53,270 nt of DNA from Brucella pseudogrignonensis (GTDB lineage: Bacteria > Pseudomonadota > Alphaproteobacteria > Rhizobiales > Rhizobiaceae), in the NCBI RefSeq assembly GCF_002252525.1, contig NZ_NNRM01000049.1, positions 1 through 53,270 of the forward strand, given 5' to 3'. The notes under the pieces are model-generated. The model ran no database searches. It worked only from the letters and a program-made list of their open reading frames with translations, and had not been told where the DNA came from. Shown here in pieces: positions 7,036-15,546 of this stretch (its first letter is position 1; every line of letters begins with the position of its first letter). The translations under genes and the position numbers were made by a program.

Positions 7036-9951
7036 ATGACGATGGACGGCAGAATGCTTTTTTTGCTAGTCCTTCTTCCCTTTCTTGGCAGCGCTATAAC
7101 AGGTCTATTCAGAGGCGTTGATCGTACAGGATCAGCCTGGTTCACCGCAGCGATCGCAATGGTCGCATTCGTTATAACGGCAAGCCTTTATCCTATCGTT
7201 TCAGATGGTGGTGTCATTCGTGGCACAATCGAGTGGCTGCCTGCTTACGGCCTCAACATCACGTTGCGAATGGATGGCTTTGCATGGCTGTTTGCCATGT
7301 TGATTACCGGCATCGGCTTGCTGGTCGTCATTTACGCACGCTATTACATGTCGCCGGAAGACCCCGTCCCGCGCTTCTTTTCTTTCCTGCTGTCCTTTAT
7401 GGGCGCGATGCTCGGCGTGGTGCTTTCGGGCAATATCATTCTGCTCGCAGTCTTCTGGGAACTTACCAGTATTTTCTCATTCCTGCTCATCGGCTACTGG
7501 TATCAGAATGCCAGCGCCCGCGATGGCGCACGTATGGCACTCACCGTTACAGGTATTGGTGGATTCTGTCTGCTTGCAGGCGTGCTGCTATTGGGTCACA
7601 TCGTTGGAAGCTACGATCTCGACAAGGTTCTTGAAGCCGGAAATGTTGTTCGCACGCACCCGCTTTATGTTGTAGCGCTTGTTCTCATTCTTCTGGCCGC
7701 ATTCACAAAAAGTGCGCAGTTCCCGTTCCATTTCTGGCTGCCAAATGCGATGGCCGCCCCAACGCCAGTTTCGGCCTATCTGCATTCCGCGACAATGGTG
7801 AAAGCAGGTGTATTCCTGCTTGCGCGCTTGTGGCCGGTTTTTGCTGGCACTGAAGAATGGTTTTGGATACTCGGTCTCGCTGGCTTGACCACGTTGTTGA
7901 TCGCGAGTTTCTTCGCTGTATTTCAGCAAGACCTCAAAGGCTTGCTTGCCTATTCGACCATCAGCAATCTTGGTCTCATTACAGCGCTTTTGAGCCTTGG
8001 TAGTCCGCTCGCTGCTGTGGCTGCGATCTTCCACATGGTCAACCATGCGATCTTTAAAGCATCGCTTTTCATGGCGGCTGGCATTATCGATCATGAAACC
8101 GGCACGCGCGATATGCGAAAGCTTAGCGGCCTGGCGCGAGCGATGCCCTATACGGCAACGCTGGCAATGGTTGCCAGCGCATCGATGGCCGGTGTTCCGC
8201 TGCTTAATGGCTTTATTTCCAAGGAAATGTTTTTTGCCGAAGCCGTTGAAACGCACATGGCTTCGTGGCTCGACACGATCACGCCTTATGTTGCAACGCT
8301 GGCAGGCATTTTCACGGTCGCCTATTCGATCCGTTTCATCTATTCGACCTTCTTTGGACCGCCGCCACACGACTTGCCAAAAGAGCCGCATGAGCCACCG
8401 CATTGGATGCGCCGTCCAATCGAGCTGCTGGTTCTGCTTTGTCTGCTAATCGGCATCATTCCAGCTCTGTCTATCGGTCCATTCCTGCATTCAGCTGTTC
8501 TCTCAGTGCTTGGCGATGCTACACCGCAATATAGTCTCTCGGTCTGGCATGGCTTCAACCTGCCACTGATGATGAGCTTTGTTGCGATGATCGGCGGTAT
8601 CATCCTGTTCTGGGCGCTGAAAAACTATCTTGCGACGAGTGAAGATGGTCCTCCATTGTTCCGTCACCTGCAGGGCCAGCGTATTTTCGAGCGCGTGCTT
8701 GTCACGCTTTCATGGAACTGGGCTCGTAAGGCTGAAAGCTTCTTCAGCACACGGCGTCTGCAACCGCAGCTGCGTATTGTTGTTGCCGTTGCACTGGTCG
8801 CGGCCGCATGGCCAATTCTCGAAGACGGTATCCATGCCGGAATGCTGGGTGCTCAGCCTGTCGATCCGATTTTCGCAGGCCTATGGATATTGGGTGGAGC
8901 CTGCGCGATTGGTGCAGCCTATCAGGCAAAGTATCATCGCCTTGCAGCTCTTATACTCCTCGGCGGCGCTGGCCTGATCACCTGCATCACCTTCGTTTGG
9001 CTTTCTGCGCCTGATCTAGCCGTTACACAGCTGCTGGTGGAAATCGTCACAACGGTTCTGCTTCTGCTTGGCCTTCGTTGGCTGCCAAAGCGTTGGGAAG
9101 ATCCAGATCCGATCCCCGTCAAGTTTGGTCCACGTCTGCGCCGCTATCGTGACTTTGCGCTGGCGATTGGCAGCGGGGTCGGTGTTTTCATCATTTCCTA
9201 TGCCATGATGACCCGTCCTTCGCCTTTGAGCATCGGTGATTACTTCTTGCAGAACGCCTATTCAGGCGGTGGCGGCAAAAACGTGGTCAACGTTACTCTT
9301 GTTGATTTCCGGGCCTTCGATACTTTTGGTGAAATTGCCGTTCTTGGCATTGTGGGTCTCACAGTCTTCGCATTGCTGCGTCGTTTCCGTCCTGCTCCAG
9401 ACAGCACCGGCTCAACCGCGCAGCAGAAGATTCAGGACGCCTATGATGAGGCAATGGAAGACCGCGAGAAGGGCGAAACGCTCACCGATTATCTCGCAGT
9501 GCCGTCCGTAATCATGCAGTGGCTTTTCCCGGTCATCATCGTGCTTGCAGTCCATCTGATCATGCGTGGTCATGATCTGCCGGGTGGCGGGTTTGCTGCG
9601 GGTATCACTTTGGCAATCGCGTTTATTCTGCAATATCTGGCAGCTGGTACGCGTTGGGTGGAAGATCACCTGCGCATCCTACCGGTACGCTGGATCGGCG
9701 TGGGTTTGCTTGTTTCGGCCGCGACAGGGGCGGGCGCCTGGATATTCGGTTATCCGTTCCTGACATCGTATTTCCAGTATGCCGACATTCCAAATATCGG
9801 GAAAATGCCGATTGCGAGTGCGCTTCTGTTTGATATCGGCGTATTTGCTCTGGTCGTGGGTGCCACAGTTCTGATGTTGATCGCGCTGGCTCACCAGTCC
9901 ATCCGTAAACACCGTGTCGAAAAACTAGCCGCTGCGAAGGAGGAGAACTGA
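7036..9951 (+). CDS. mrpA: Mrp-type Na+(K+)/H+ antiporter, fused subunits A and B (PhaAB-like)
   Basis: A 971-residue polytopic membrane protein. The N-terminal two thirds is the NuoL-like proton antiporter module, with Glu142 in FWELTSIFSFLLIG and Lys256 in MVKAGVFLLARLWP as conserved ion-pathway residues. A DUF4040-like segment follows (SAPDLAVTQLLVEI, about residue 650). From about 815 to 960 it is an MnhB domain (MRGHDLPGGGFAAG). This fusion of A and B is usual for proteobacterial Pha/Mrp systems and explains why no separate mrpB exists. The start is ATG at 7036 with AGGAGG ten bases upstream; an ATG at 7042 is possible. Its stop overlaps the mrpC start by one base. The complex exports Na+ or K+ in exchange for protons and supports pH and salt tolerance. 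Confidence 0.95.
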   Translation: MTMDGRMLFLLVLLPFLGSAITGLFRGVDRTGSAWFTAAIAMVAFVITASLYPIVSDGGVIRGTIEWLPAYGLNITLRMDGFAWLFAMLITGIGLLVVIYARYYMSPEDPVPRFFSFLLSFMGAMLGVVLSGNIILLAVFWELTSIFSFLLIGYWYQNASARDGARMALTVTGIGGFCLLAGVLLLGHIVGSYDLDKVLEAGNVVRTHPLYVVALVLILLAAFTKSAQFPFHFWLPNAMAAPTPVSAYLHSATMVKAGVFLLARLWPVFAGTEEWFWILGLAGLTTLLIASFFAVFQQDLKGLLAYSTISNLGLITALLSLGSPLAAVAAIFHMVNHAIFKASLFMAAGIIDHETGTRDMRKLSGLARAMPYTATLAMVASASMAGVPLLNGFISKEMFFAEAVETHMASWLDTITPYVATLAGIFTVAYSIRFIYSTFFGPPPHDLPKEPHEPPHWMRRPIELLVLLCLLIGIIPALSIGPFLHSAVLSVLGDATPQYSLSVWHGFNLPLMMSFVAMIGGIILFWALKNYLATSEDGPPLFRHLQGQRIFERVLVTLSWNWARKAESFFSTRRLQPQLRIVVAVALVAAAWPILEDGIHAGMLGAQPVDPIFAGLWILGGACAIGAAYQAKYHRLAALILLGGAGLITCITFVWLSAPDLAVTQLLVEIVTTVLLLLGLRWLPKRWEDPDPIPVKFGPRLRRYRDFALAIGSGVGVFIISYAMMTRPSPLSIGDYFLQNAYSGGGGKNVVNVTLVDFRAFDTFGEIAVLGIVGLTVFALLRRFRPAPDSTGSTAQQKIQDAYDEAMEDREKGETLTDYLAVPSVIMQWLFPVIIVLAVHLIMRGHDLPGGGFAAGITLAIAFILQYLAAGTRWVEDHLRILPVRWIGVGLLVSAATGAGAWIFGYPFLTSYFQYADIPNIGKMPIASALLFDIGVFALVVGATVLMLIALAHQSIRKHRVEKLAAAKEEN

Positions 9952-10289
9952 TGGAACTTGTTCTCGCTATAGCAATCGGCGTCCTTATGTCGTCCGGCGT
10001 TTGGCTAATTCTGCGCCCCCGTACGTTCCAGGTAGCCATAGGTCTGGCGCTCGTCTCCTATGCCGTCAATCTGTTCATCTTTTCGATGGGTCGCCTGCGG
10101 ACCAATGCACCACCAGTGCTTGACTCCGGTATCAATGTTCAGGCGGCTCAATATACCGACCCAGTGCCACAAGCACTGGTGTTGACTGCTATCGTTATCG
10201 GCTTTGCAATGACCGCACTTTTCCTTGTCGTGTTGCTCGCATCGCGCGGAATGACACGTACCGACCATGTCGACGGCAAGGAGAATTGA
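9951..10289 (+). CDS. mrpC: Mrp antiporter subunit C (NuoK-like)
   Basis: 112 residues with three predicted membrane helices, homologous to NuoK of complex I. Recognisable parts are GVLMSSGVWLILRPRTFQVA, then LVSYAVNLFIFSMG, and DPVPQALVLTAIVIGFAMTA, which is a hallmark of MrpC. The ATG overlaps the mrpA stop by one base (TGATG), and AAGGAGGAG lies just upstream, so translation is probably coupled. It is part of the membrane core of the cation/proton antiporter. Confidence 0.95.
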   Translation: MELVLAIAIGVLMSSGVWLILRPRTFQVAIGLALVSYAVNLFIFSMGRLRTNAPPVLDSGINVQAAQYTDPVPQALVLTAIVIGFAMTALFLVVLLASRGMTRTDHVDGKEN

Positions 10290-11920
10290 TGATGGATTGG
10301 AAATCGCACCTCATCGTCGCTCCCATTCTCCTGCCGCTGGTAACGGCTGCATTGCTGCTGATGTTCGACGAACGCAAGCGCAAGCTGAAGATGGCGATCA
10401 ACTCGATCTCCATCATAGGCCTGATTGTCATCGCCTTCACATTGCTGGGTGTCGCAAGCGACAAAGCGCCGGCAGCAGATGTTTATCTGATCGGTAACTG
10501 GCCAGCTCCATTCGGCATCGTGCTGGTTCTGGACAGACTTGCAGCGCTCATGCTGGTGCTGACAAGTGTACTCGCAATGGCAGCGCTCAGCTTTGCGCTG
10601 GCGCATTGGCACAAGGCCAGTCCGAATTTCCATACGATTTTCCAGCTGTTGCTGATGGGGTTGAACGGCGCTTTCCTGACGGGCGATCTATTCAACCTGT
10701 TCGTCTTCTTTGAAGTCATGCTGGCAGCGTCCTACGGCCTGGCGTTGCATGGCTCTGGCCCGGCACGCGTTAAAGCCGGTATGCATTATATTGCAGTCAA
10801 TCTGGTTGCATCGTCCCTGTTCCTGATCGGCGTCAGTCTGATTTATGGTGTCACCGGAACGTTGAATATGGCTGACCTTGCGCAGAAGATTGCACAGGTT
10901 ACGCCAGAAGATCGTATGCTATTGGAGGCAGGTGCTGCCATCCTTGCCGTCGCCTTCCTGGTGAAGGCGGGTATGTGGCCACTCAATTTCTGGCTCGTAC
11001 CCGCATATACGGCTGCTGCTGCTCCAATTGCTGCGATCTTTGCAATTATGAGTAAGGTCGGCATTTATGTTCTGCTGCGTCTTTCGCCGCTTATGTTCGG
11101 CATTGGAGCAGGGGACTCTTACGGCTTCGGCAGTGACTGGCTTTATTACGGCGGCATGATCACACTGGCCTTTGGCCTTATCGGCGTTGTCGCTTCGCAG
11201 GCCATGGGCCGTCTTGCAAGCTACAGCATTCTGGTTTCTTCGGGCACGCTGTTGGCAGCTATTGGCAGTGGTAATACCGCTATGACCGGCGCTGCACTCT
11301 TCTATATGGTCAGCTCGACACTGACGATTGCAGCATTCTTCCTGCTGATCGAGCTGGTCGAGCGCGGGCAGGATGCGGCTGCAAACGTTCTCGCTGTTAC
11401 CATGGAAGCCTATGGTGACGATGAAGAAGAGGACGATGAAGAGGAAGTCGGTGTTGTTTTGCCTGCAACCCTTGCGATCCTCGGAACCTGTTTTGCCATC
11501 GTGGCAATTCTGCTGATCGGCCTGCCGCCATTCTCCGGATTTATTGCCAAGTTCCTGATACTCGCAGCCGTATTCAATGGCGACGGGACAGCACCAACAC
11601 TGGCCATGCCTGTCAGCCCGGCAAGCTGGGCGCTGATCGCGCTTATTCTTCTATCTGGTCTGTCGGCTTTGATTGCGATGACCCGTACCGGCATACGCAC
11701 CTTCTGGGCATCCCTTGAAGGTAATGTCCCGCGCGTTCTCGTCCGCGAAGTTGTGCCAATCGCCGGTCTTCTGGCCGTGTGTCTGGCGCTCACAATCGCA
11801 GCTGGCCCGGCCATGCAATATATGGATGCAACGGCTCGATCATTGCATAGTCCAAAAGATTATATCGATAGTGTCCTGAATGCGCCTCGTGTGGGCCGTG
11901 AAACAGTGGAGGTAAAATGA
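10289..11920 (+). CDS. mrpD: Mrp antiporter subunit D (NuoM/N-like), with an acidic loop
   Basis: 543 residues, a polytopic homologue of NuoM/NuoN and one of the two proton-translocating subunits. Glu142 (FVFFEVMLAASYG) and Lys226 (FLVKAGMWPLNFW) are the conserved charged residues. The start is ATG 10289 or 10292; AAGGAG ends about five bases before the first and eight before the second. The gene overlaps the mrpC stop by one base. A very acidic stretch (EAYGDDEEEDDEEEVG, about residues 372-387) lies in a loop between helices, encoded by a run of GAA, GAT, GAG and GAC codons. The gene overlaps mrpE by four bases. Confidence 0.95.
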   Translation: MMDWKSHLIVAPILLPLVTAALLLMFDERKRKLKMAINSISIIGLIVIAFTLLGVASDKAPAADVYLIGNWPAPFGIVLVLDRLAALMLVLTSVLAMAALSFALAHWHKASPNFHTIFQLLLMGLNGAFLTGDLFNLFVFFEVMLAASYGLALHGSGPARVKAGMHYIAVNLVASSLFLIGVSLIYGVTGTLNMADLAQKIAQVTPEDRMLLEAGAAILAVAFLVKAGMWPLNFWLVPAYTAAAAPIAAIFAIMSKVGIYVLLRLSPLMFGIGAGDSYGFGSDWLYYGGMITLAFGLIGVVASQAMGRLASYSILVSSGTLLAAIGSGNTAMTGAALFYMVSSTLTIAAFFLLIELVERGQDAAANVLAVTMEAYGDDEEEDDEEEVGVVLPATLAILGTCFAIVAILLIGLPPFSGFIAKFLILAAVFNGDGTAPTLAMPVSPASWALIALILLSGLSALIAMTRTGIRTFWASLEGNVPRVLVREVVPIAGLLAVCLALTIAAGPAMQYMDATARSLHSPKDYIDSVLNAPRVGRETVEVK

Positions 11921-12432
11921 GAAAAATTCTACCTTTCCCGCTGCTCTTCGTTTCGCTGATCATCTTTTGGCTTCTGTTGAACGGGTTTACACGCGCGCAG
12001 CTGATACTCGGCGTCTTCATTGCGCTGTTTGCCTGCCATGCAATGACAGCACTTCAGCCGCAGAAGAACCACTTGCGATCTGTACCAACCATGATCTGGC
12101 TGTTTGGCGCCGTAAGCCTTGATATTCTCACATCAAACCTTGCTGTGGTGAAACTGATCTTGTCGCCCCGTAAGGAGCGTCATCCAGGCTTCGTTGTTAT
12201 TCCGCTCGATCTGGAAAACAGAACCGCCCTTGCGGTGCTTGCATGCATCATTACGACGACGCCCGGCACTGCCTGGGTGGATTACAACGTAGCGCGCAAG
12301 GCTTTGACAATCCATGTTCTGGATCTGGAAGATGCAAAGGCTTGGCGAACGACCATCAAGCAACGTTATGAGCAGCCGCTTATTCGCATATTCGGAGCAA
12401 GAGACATCGTAAAAGAGGAGCAATCGGCATGA
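11917..12432 (+). CDS. mrpE: Mrp antiporter subunit E
   Basis: 171 residues with hydrophobic helices in the first half (LLFVSLIIFWLLLNGF, then LILGVFIALFACHAM) and a cytoplasmic C-terminal domain. LACIITTTPGTAWVDYN is the diagnostic MnhE segment. It starts in a four-base ATGA overlap with mrpD and ends in a four-base overlap with mrpF. MrpE helps assembly and full activity of the complex rather than carrying the ion path itself, as known from Bacillus and Staphylococcus systems. Confidence 0.94.
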   Translation: MRKILPFPLLFVSLIIFWLLLNGFTRAQLILGVFIALFACHAMTALQPQKNHLRSVPTMIWLFGAVSLDILTSNLAVVKLILSPRKERHPGFVVIPLDLENRTALAVLACIITTTPGTAWVDYNVARKALTIHVLDLEDAKAWRTTIKQRYEQPLIRIFGARDIVKEEQSA

Positions 12433-12710
12433 GCGCAGTTATTCTTTTCTGGTCGCTGCTCGCTGCACAAGTCATGCTGATTGCTGCAATGGGCTGTGCT
12501 GTTTATCGCCTGCTTATCGGTCCGCGCGCGCAGGACCGCGTGCTTGCTACCGATGCGCTTTATCTCAATGCTCTTCTTCTGCTGCTCACATTTGGTATGC
12601 GAACTGGCAGCGTTATCTATTTTGAAGCCGCACTGATTATTTCGCTACTCGGTTTTGTTGCAACGGTAGCGCTTGCCAAATTCCTGATGCGCGGGGAGGT
12701 GATCGAATGA
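12429..12710 (+). CDS. mrpF: Mrp antiporter subunit F
   Basis: 93 residues with three predicted membrane helices. Recognised by YRLLIGPRAQDRVLATDALY and the last helix ending LAKFLMRGEVIE. ATGA overlaps join it to mrpE and mrpG. It is a small structural subunit of the antiporter membrane core. It resembles the MnhF/PhaF family, some members of which have been linked to cholate efflux. Confidence 0.94.
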   Translation: MSAVILFWSLLAAQVMLIAAMGCAVYRLLIGPRAQDRVLATDALYLNALLLLLTFGMRTGSVIYFEAALIISLLGFVATVALAKFLMRGEVIE

Positions 12711-13060
12711 TCGGAGCTGCTGATCTGCCCGTCTGGGCTGCAATCATTATTTCGTTTTTTCTTGTCGCCGGTGCTTTCCTGACGCTCGTCGGATGTATTG
12801 GACTTGTTCGTTTTAAGAGTTTTTATGAACGCATTCATGCACCAACGATCGGTTCTTCGTTCGGCGCAGGTGGAATCTTGATCGCTTCCATCATGTTTTT
12901 CTCCATCTTGCAATCCAAGCCGATTCTGCATGAAGTGTTGATTACCGTCTTTGTGGTCATCACAACGCCGGTAACGCTCATGTTGCTGAGCCGTGCGGTG
13001 ATTCATCGTGATCAAACGCAGGACAGCAAAGAGCTCCCTTCATCTTCCGACCAGAAGTGA
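12707..13060 (+). CDS. mrpG: Mrp antiporter subunit G
   Basis: 117 residues and three helices. The MnhG/PhaG pattern is GLVRFKSFYERIHAPTIGSS, followed by hydrophobic segments and VITTPVTLMLLSRAVIHRD. It starts inside the mrpF stop (ATGA) and is the last gene of the operon. No clear terminator was seen before the next promoter region. With A, C, D, E and F it completes the group of subunits needed for cation/proton exchange. Confidence 0.94.
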   Translation: MIGAADLPVWAAIIISFFLVAGAFLTLVGCIGLVRFKSFYERIHAPTIGSSFGAGGILIASIMFFSILQSKPILHEVLITVFVVITTPVTLMLLSRAVIHRDQTQDSKELPSSSDQK

Positions 13061-13174
13061 TGGTTGGAAGCGTCGGCTTGAAGCATTTGGAGGAGTGCTA
13101 AGGGCTGCGGCCAATTGTCCATATGCGCCTTGCATCCAGACATGCGGATTGAAGGTTCAGGTCATTTGAATTAT

Positions 13175-13203
13175 CTGAATTTCAGTAATTTCTGAAAATT
13201 CAG
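13175..13203. promoter_or_regulatory. Twin palindromes upstream of the gbsR-like gene (candidate operator)
   Basis: Two perfect inverted repeats sit in tandem: CTGAA-T-TTCAG (13175-13185) and CTGAA-AA-TTCAG (13192-13203), with centres about 17.5 bases apart. They end 19 bases before the TTG start of the regulator. Their position fits autoregulation of the regulator and the cyd genes behind it. Confidence 0.5.
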
Positions 13204-13222
13204 AATTTACGGGAGAGAGAAC

Positions 13223-13807
13223 TTGGAATTATCGCCAATTGTTCAGTCGTTTGTTCTCCACTTTGGAGAGATGGGTAGCCGCTGGGGCATCAACCGCACG
13301 GTTGGGCAGATCTATGCGTTGCTCTTTCTATCGTCTGAACCCCTGTGTGCGGATGATATTGTTGATGCGCTTGGTGTTTCACGCTCCAACGTCTCGATGG
13401 GTATCCGCGAGTTGCAGGGCTGGAATCTTGTGCTGCTGAAGCACATACCCGGTGATCGCCGTGACTTCTTCACGACGCCGGGTGATGTGTGGGTGATTTT
13501 GCGAACGCTTGCCGAAGAGCGCAAGAAGCGCGAGATCGATCCGACCTTGTCCGTACTGCGCGAAGTTCTGATGGAACAGCCGCAGGACGCTGGCGACCGT
13601 TATGCGCAAGATCGCATGAAGGACATGTATGCGCTGATCGAGCGTCTTACTAACTGGTACGACGACGTCAAGAAACTCGATACCGACAGATTGACCAGCC
13701 TTCTGGCGCTCGGCGCCAAGGTTACCCGCTTTCTGGAGACGACCGATAGGATCGTGGCTCTGGGACGCGGAAGAACAGCGGCCAAGAAGGAGCCTAAACG
13801 CGAGTGA
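13223..13807 (+). CDS. GbsR/MarR-family transcriptional regulator
   Basis: 194 residues. A winged helix occupies about residues 25-95: GSRWGINRTVGQIYALLFLS, then PLCADDIVDALGVSRSNVSM and the wing around HIPGDRRDFFTTPGD. This is the GbsR/YvaV pattern. The C-terminal half is helical and probably mediates dimerisation, ending in a basic tail (RTAAKKEPKRE). The TTG start is supported by GGGAGAGAGA seven to ten bases upstream. The last bases overlap the GTG of cydD, so the regulator is translationally coupled to the cytochrome bd maturation genes. GbsR itself senses choline in Bacillus; the effector here is unknown. Confidence 0.87.
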   Translation: MELSPIVQSFVLHFGEMGSRWGINRTVGQIYALLFLSSEPLCADDIVDALGVSRSNVSMGIRELQGWNLVLLKHIPGDRRDFFTTPGDVWVILRTLAEERKKREIDPTLSVLREVLMEQPQDAGDRYAQDRMKDMYALIERLTNWYDDVKKLDTDRLTSLLALGAKVTRFLETTDRIVALGRGRTAAKKEPKRE

Positions 13808-15546
13808 AACCCGTTGCCCCCCGAACGGAAGAAACGGCACAACAAGACGGCGAAACTCCTGGCGACAAACGTCGCCCGCCTCGGCGTCCAGTTCCGGCTC
13901 TGCTCAAAACGGGGGCTAGGTTTCAGGCAGTGGCAGCACTTTTATGGCTGCCACAAGCCGCACTTCTCGCCTATGGCGTAGGCTATCTGGCCGATACTGG
14001 TTTTGACGCCACCATCTATTATCTGGCTGCCGGATTGTTTCTTATAGGTTGCTTACGCAGCCTGCTCGATGCACGCGGCGCAACCAAGGCTTTCGACGCA
14101 GCTCGCAGTGAGCTTGCCAGCTTACGCGAAAAAGCAGTCATCGCCTTATCCAAGCGCTCTCCACTTGATACATCGCGTCCATCTTCCGGCGAAGCCGCCA
14201 GCATATTGGCCGAGCAGGCCGAGATGGTCGTTCCTTATCTCTCCCGCTTTGTGCCTGTGCGTATTCGCGTGATGCTGGTTCCACTGGCGATACTCGCAGT
14301 TGTCCTGTGGTTTTCATGGATAGCTGCGCTCATTCTGCTCATTGCCGCACCTCTGATCCCGATTTTCATGGCGCTCATTGGCTGGCGCGCAAAGGCTGCC
14401 AGCGAAAAACAACTCGTCGCTTTAGGCGATATGAATGGCTTCCTGCTTGATCGTCTACGTGGCCTTGCAACAATCCGCAGCTTCCATGCTGTAGATATGA
14501 CCGCTACACGTTTGCGCGACAATGCCGAGACTTTGCGTCGCAAAACGATGATCGTTCTGCGCATCGCATTCCTCTCATCCGCAGTGCTCGAACTGTTTGC
14601 TGCCTTGGGTGTCGCCATGGTTGCCGTCTATATCGGTTTCCATCTGCTCGGCCCTCTGGATTTCGGTGCATGGGGGCACAAGCTCACACTTGCGGAAGGC
14701 TTGTTCATTCTTCTGCTTTCGCCAGCATTCTTCGAGCCTCTGCGTGATCTGTCGGCTGTCTGGCATGATCGCGCTTCGGGTGAAGCGGCAATTGATGCCC
14801 TAGAACAGCTTGCAAAGCATGAAATGCCGGTGGTGGGCACTATCAAGCCTATTGGCGACGTTACAAACGAACCCTCGGTGATGTTGCGTAATGTCCGTTT
14901 TCGCTATGCCACGGGCACCGCAGATATATTCAACAGTTTTAATCTTGATATCGAGCCGGGCGAGCATGTGGCTCTGCTTGCGCCAAGTGGGTATGGCAAA
15001 TCGACCTTGCTGGCCCTGATCGCAGGTCTGGCCGCACCACAGGAAGGCGAAATCCGGGTTGGGAATATCGCTTTGAGCGATGAAACTGCTGCTGCAATTC
15101 GCACCCGCATGAGCTGGGTGGGTCAAAAGCCGCATATTTTCGCGGGCAGCGCCCGGTATAACATCAGTTTAGGCCGCGATGCTGATGTAATGAAAACATC
15201 ATCCATCATCGATCAGATGGCACTCAGCCATGTCGCGGGTGTCACCGGCTCCGGAGTTATTGGCGAAAACGGCGCAGGCCTTTCTGGCGGCGAAGCGCTG
15301 CGATTAGCCCTCGCACGGATCGTCGTCGATGATCATGCAGACATTATTCTTGCCGATGAGCCAACCGCGCATCTTGACCAAGAAACAGCAGGCCGCATCG
15401 CCGACAGTCTGGTTAGTCTCGCCAAGGGCAAGACGCTGATCATCTCCACGCATGACGAGAAACTCGCTAGCCGTATGGATCGGATCGTCCGGCTTGATGA
15501 TCTGAGCGCAAATGCGCAGCTCTGGCAGAAGAGGGCCGCAGAATGA
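13804..15546 (+). CDS. cydD: Thiol reductant ABC exporter subunit CydD
   Basis: 580 residues: a six-helix ABC transmembrane domain (about 30-330) and a C-terminal ATPase. With CydC it exports glutathione or cysteine to the periplasm, needed for assembly of cytochrome bd. ATPase motifs are Walker A APSGYGKST around Lys399, signature LSGGEALRLALAR and Walker B IILADEPTAHLD. The first Walker A glycine is Ala393, an uncommon substitution. The N-terminal 35 residues are Pro/Arg-rich and polar. GTG is the start, overlapping the regulator stop by four bases; the cydC start overlaps this stop by four bases. Confidence 0.93.
   Translation: MKPVAPRTEETAQQDGETPGDKRRPPRRPVPALLKTGARFQAVAALLWLPQAALLAYGVGYLADTGFDATIYYLAAGLFLIGCLRSLLDARGATKAFDAARSELASLREKAVIALSKRSPLDTSRPSSGEAASILAEQAEMVVPYLSRFVPVRIRVMLVPLAILAVVLWFSWIAALILLIAAPLIPIFMALIGWRAKAASEKQLVALGDMNGFLLDRLRGLATIRSFHAVDMTATRLRDNAETLRRKTMIVLRIAFLSSAVLELFAALGVAMVAVYIGFHLLGPLDFGAWGHKLTLAEGLFILLLSPAFFEPLRDLSAVWHDRASGEAAIDALEQLAKHEMPVVGTIKPIGDVTNEPSVMLRNVRFRYATGTADIFNSFNLDIEPGEHVALLAPSGYGKSTLLALIAGLAAPQEGEIRVGNIALSDETAAAIRTRMSWVGQKPHIFAGSARYNISLGRDADVMKTSSIIDQMALSHVAGVTGSGVIGENGAGLSGGEALRLALARIVVDDHADIILADEPTAHLDQETAGRIADSLVSLAKGKTLIISTHDEKLASRMDRIVRLDDLSANAQLWQKRAAE

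Noticed and set aside
7588-8403. A 271-codon minus-strand frame
   Set aside because: Antisense to mrpA, with unusual His/Arg/Cys-rich composition and no start signals.
9514-9951. Apparent absence of mrpB
   Set aside because: The MnhB domain is fused to the end of MrpA, so the antiporter set is complete.
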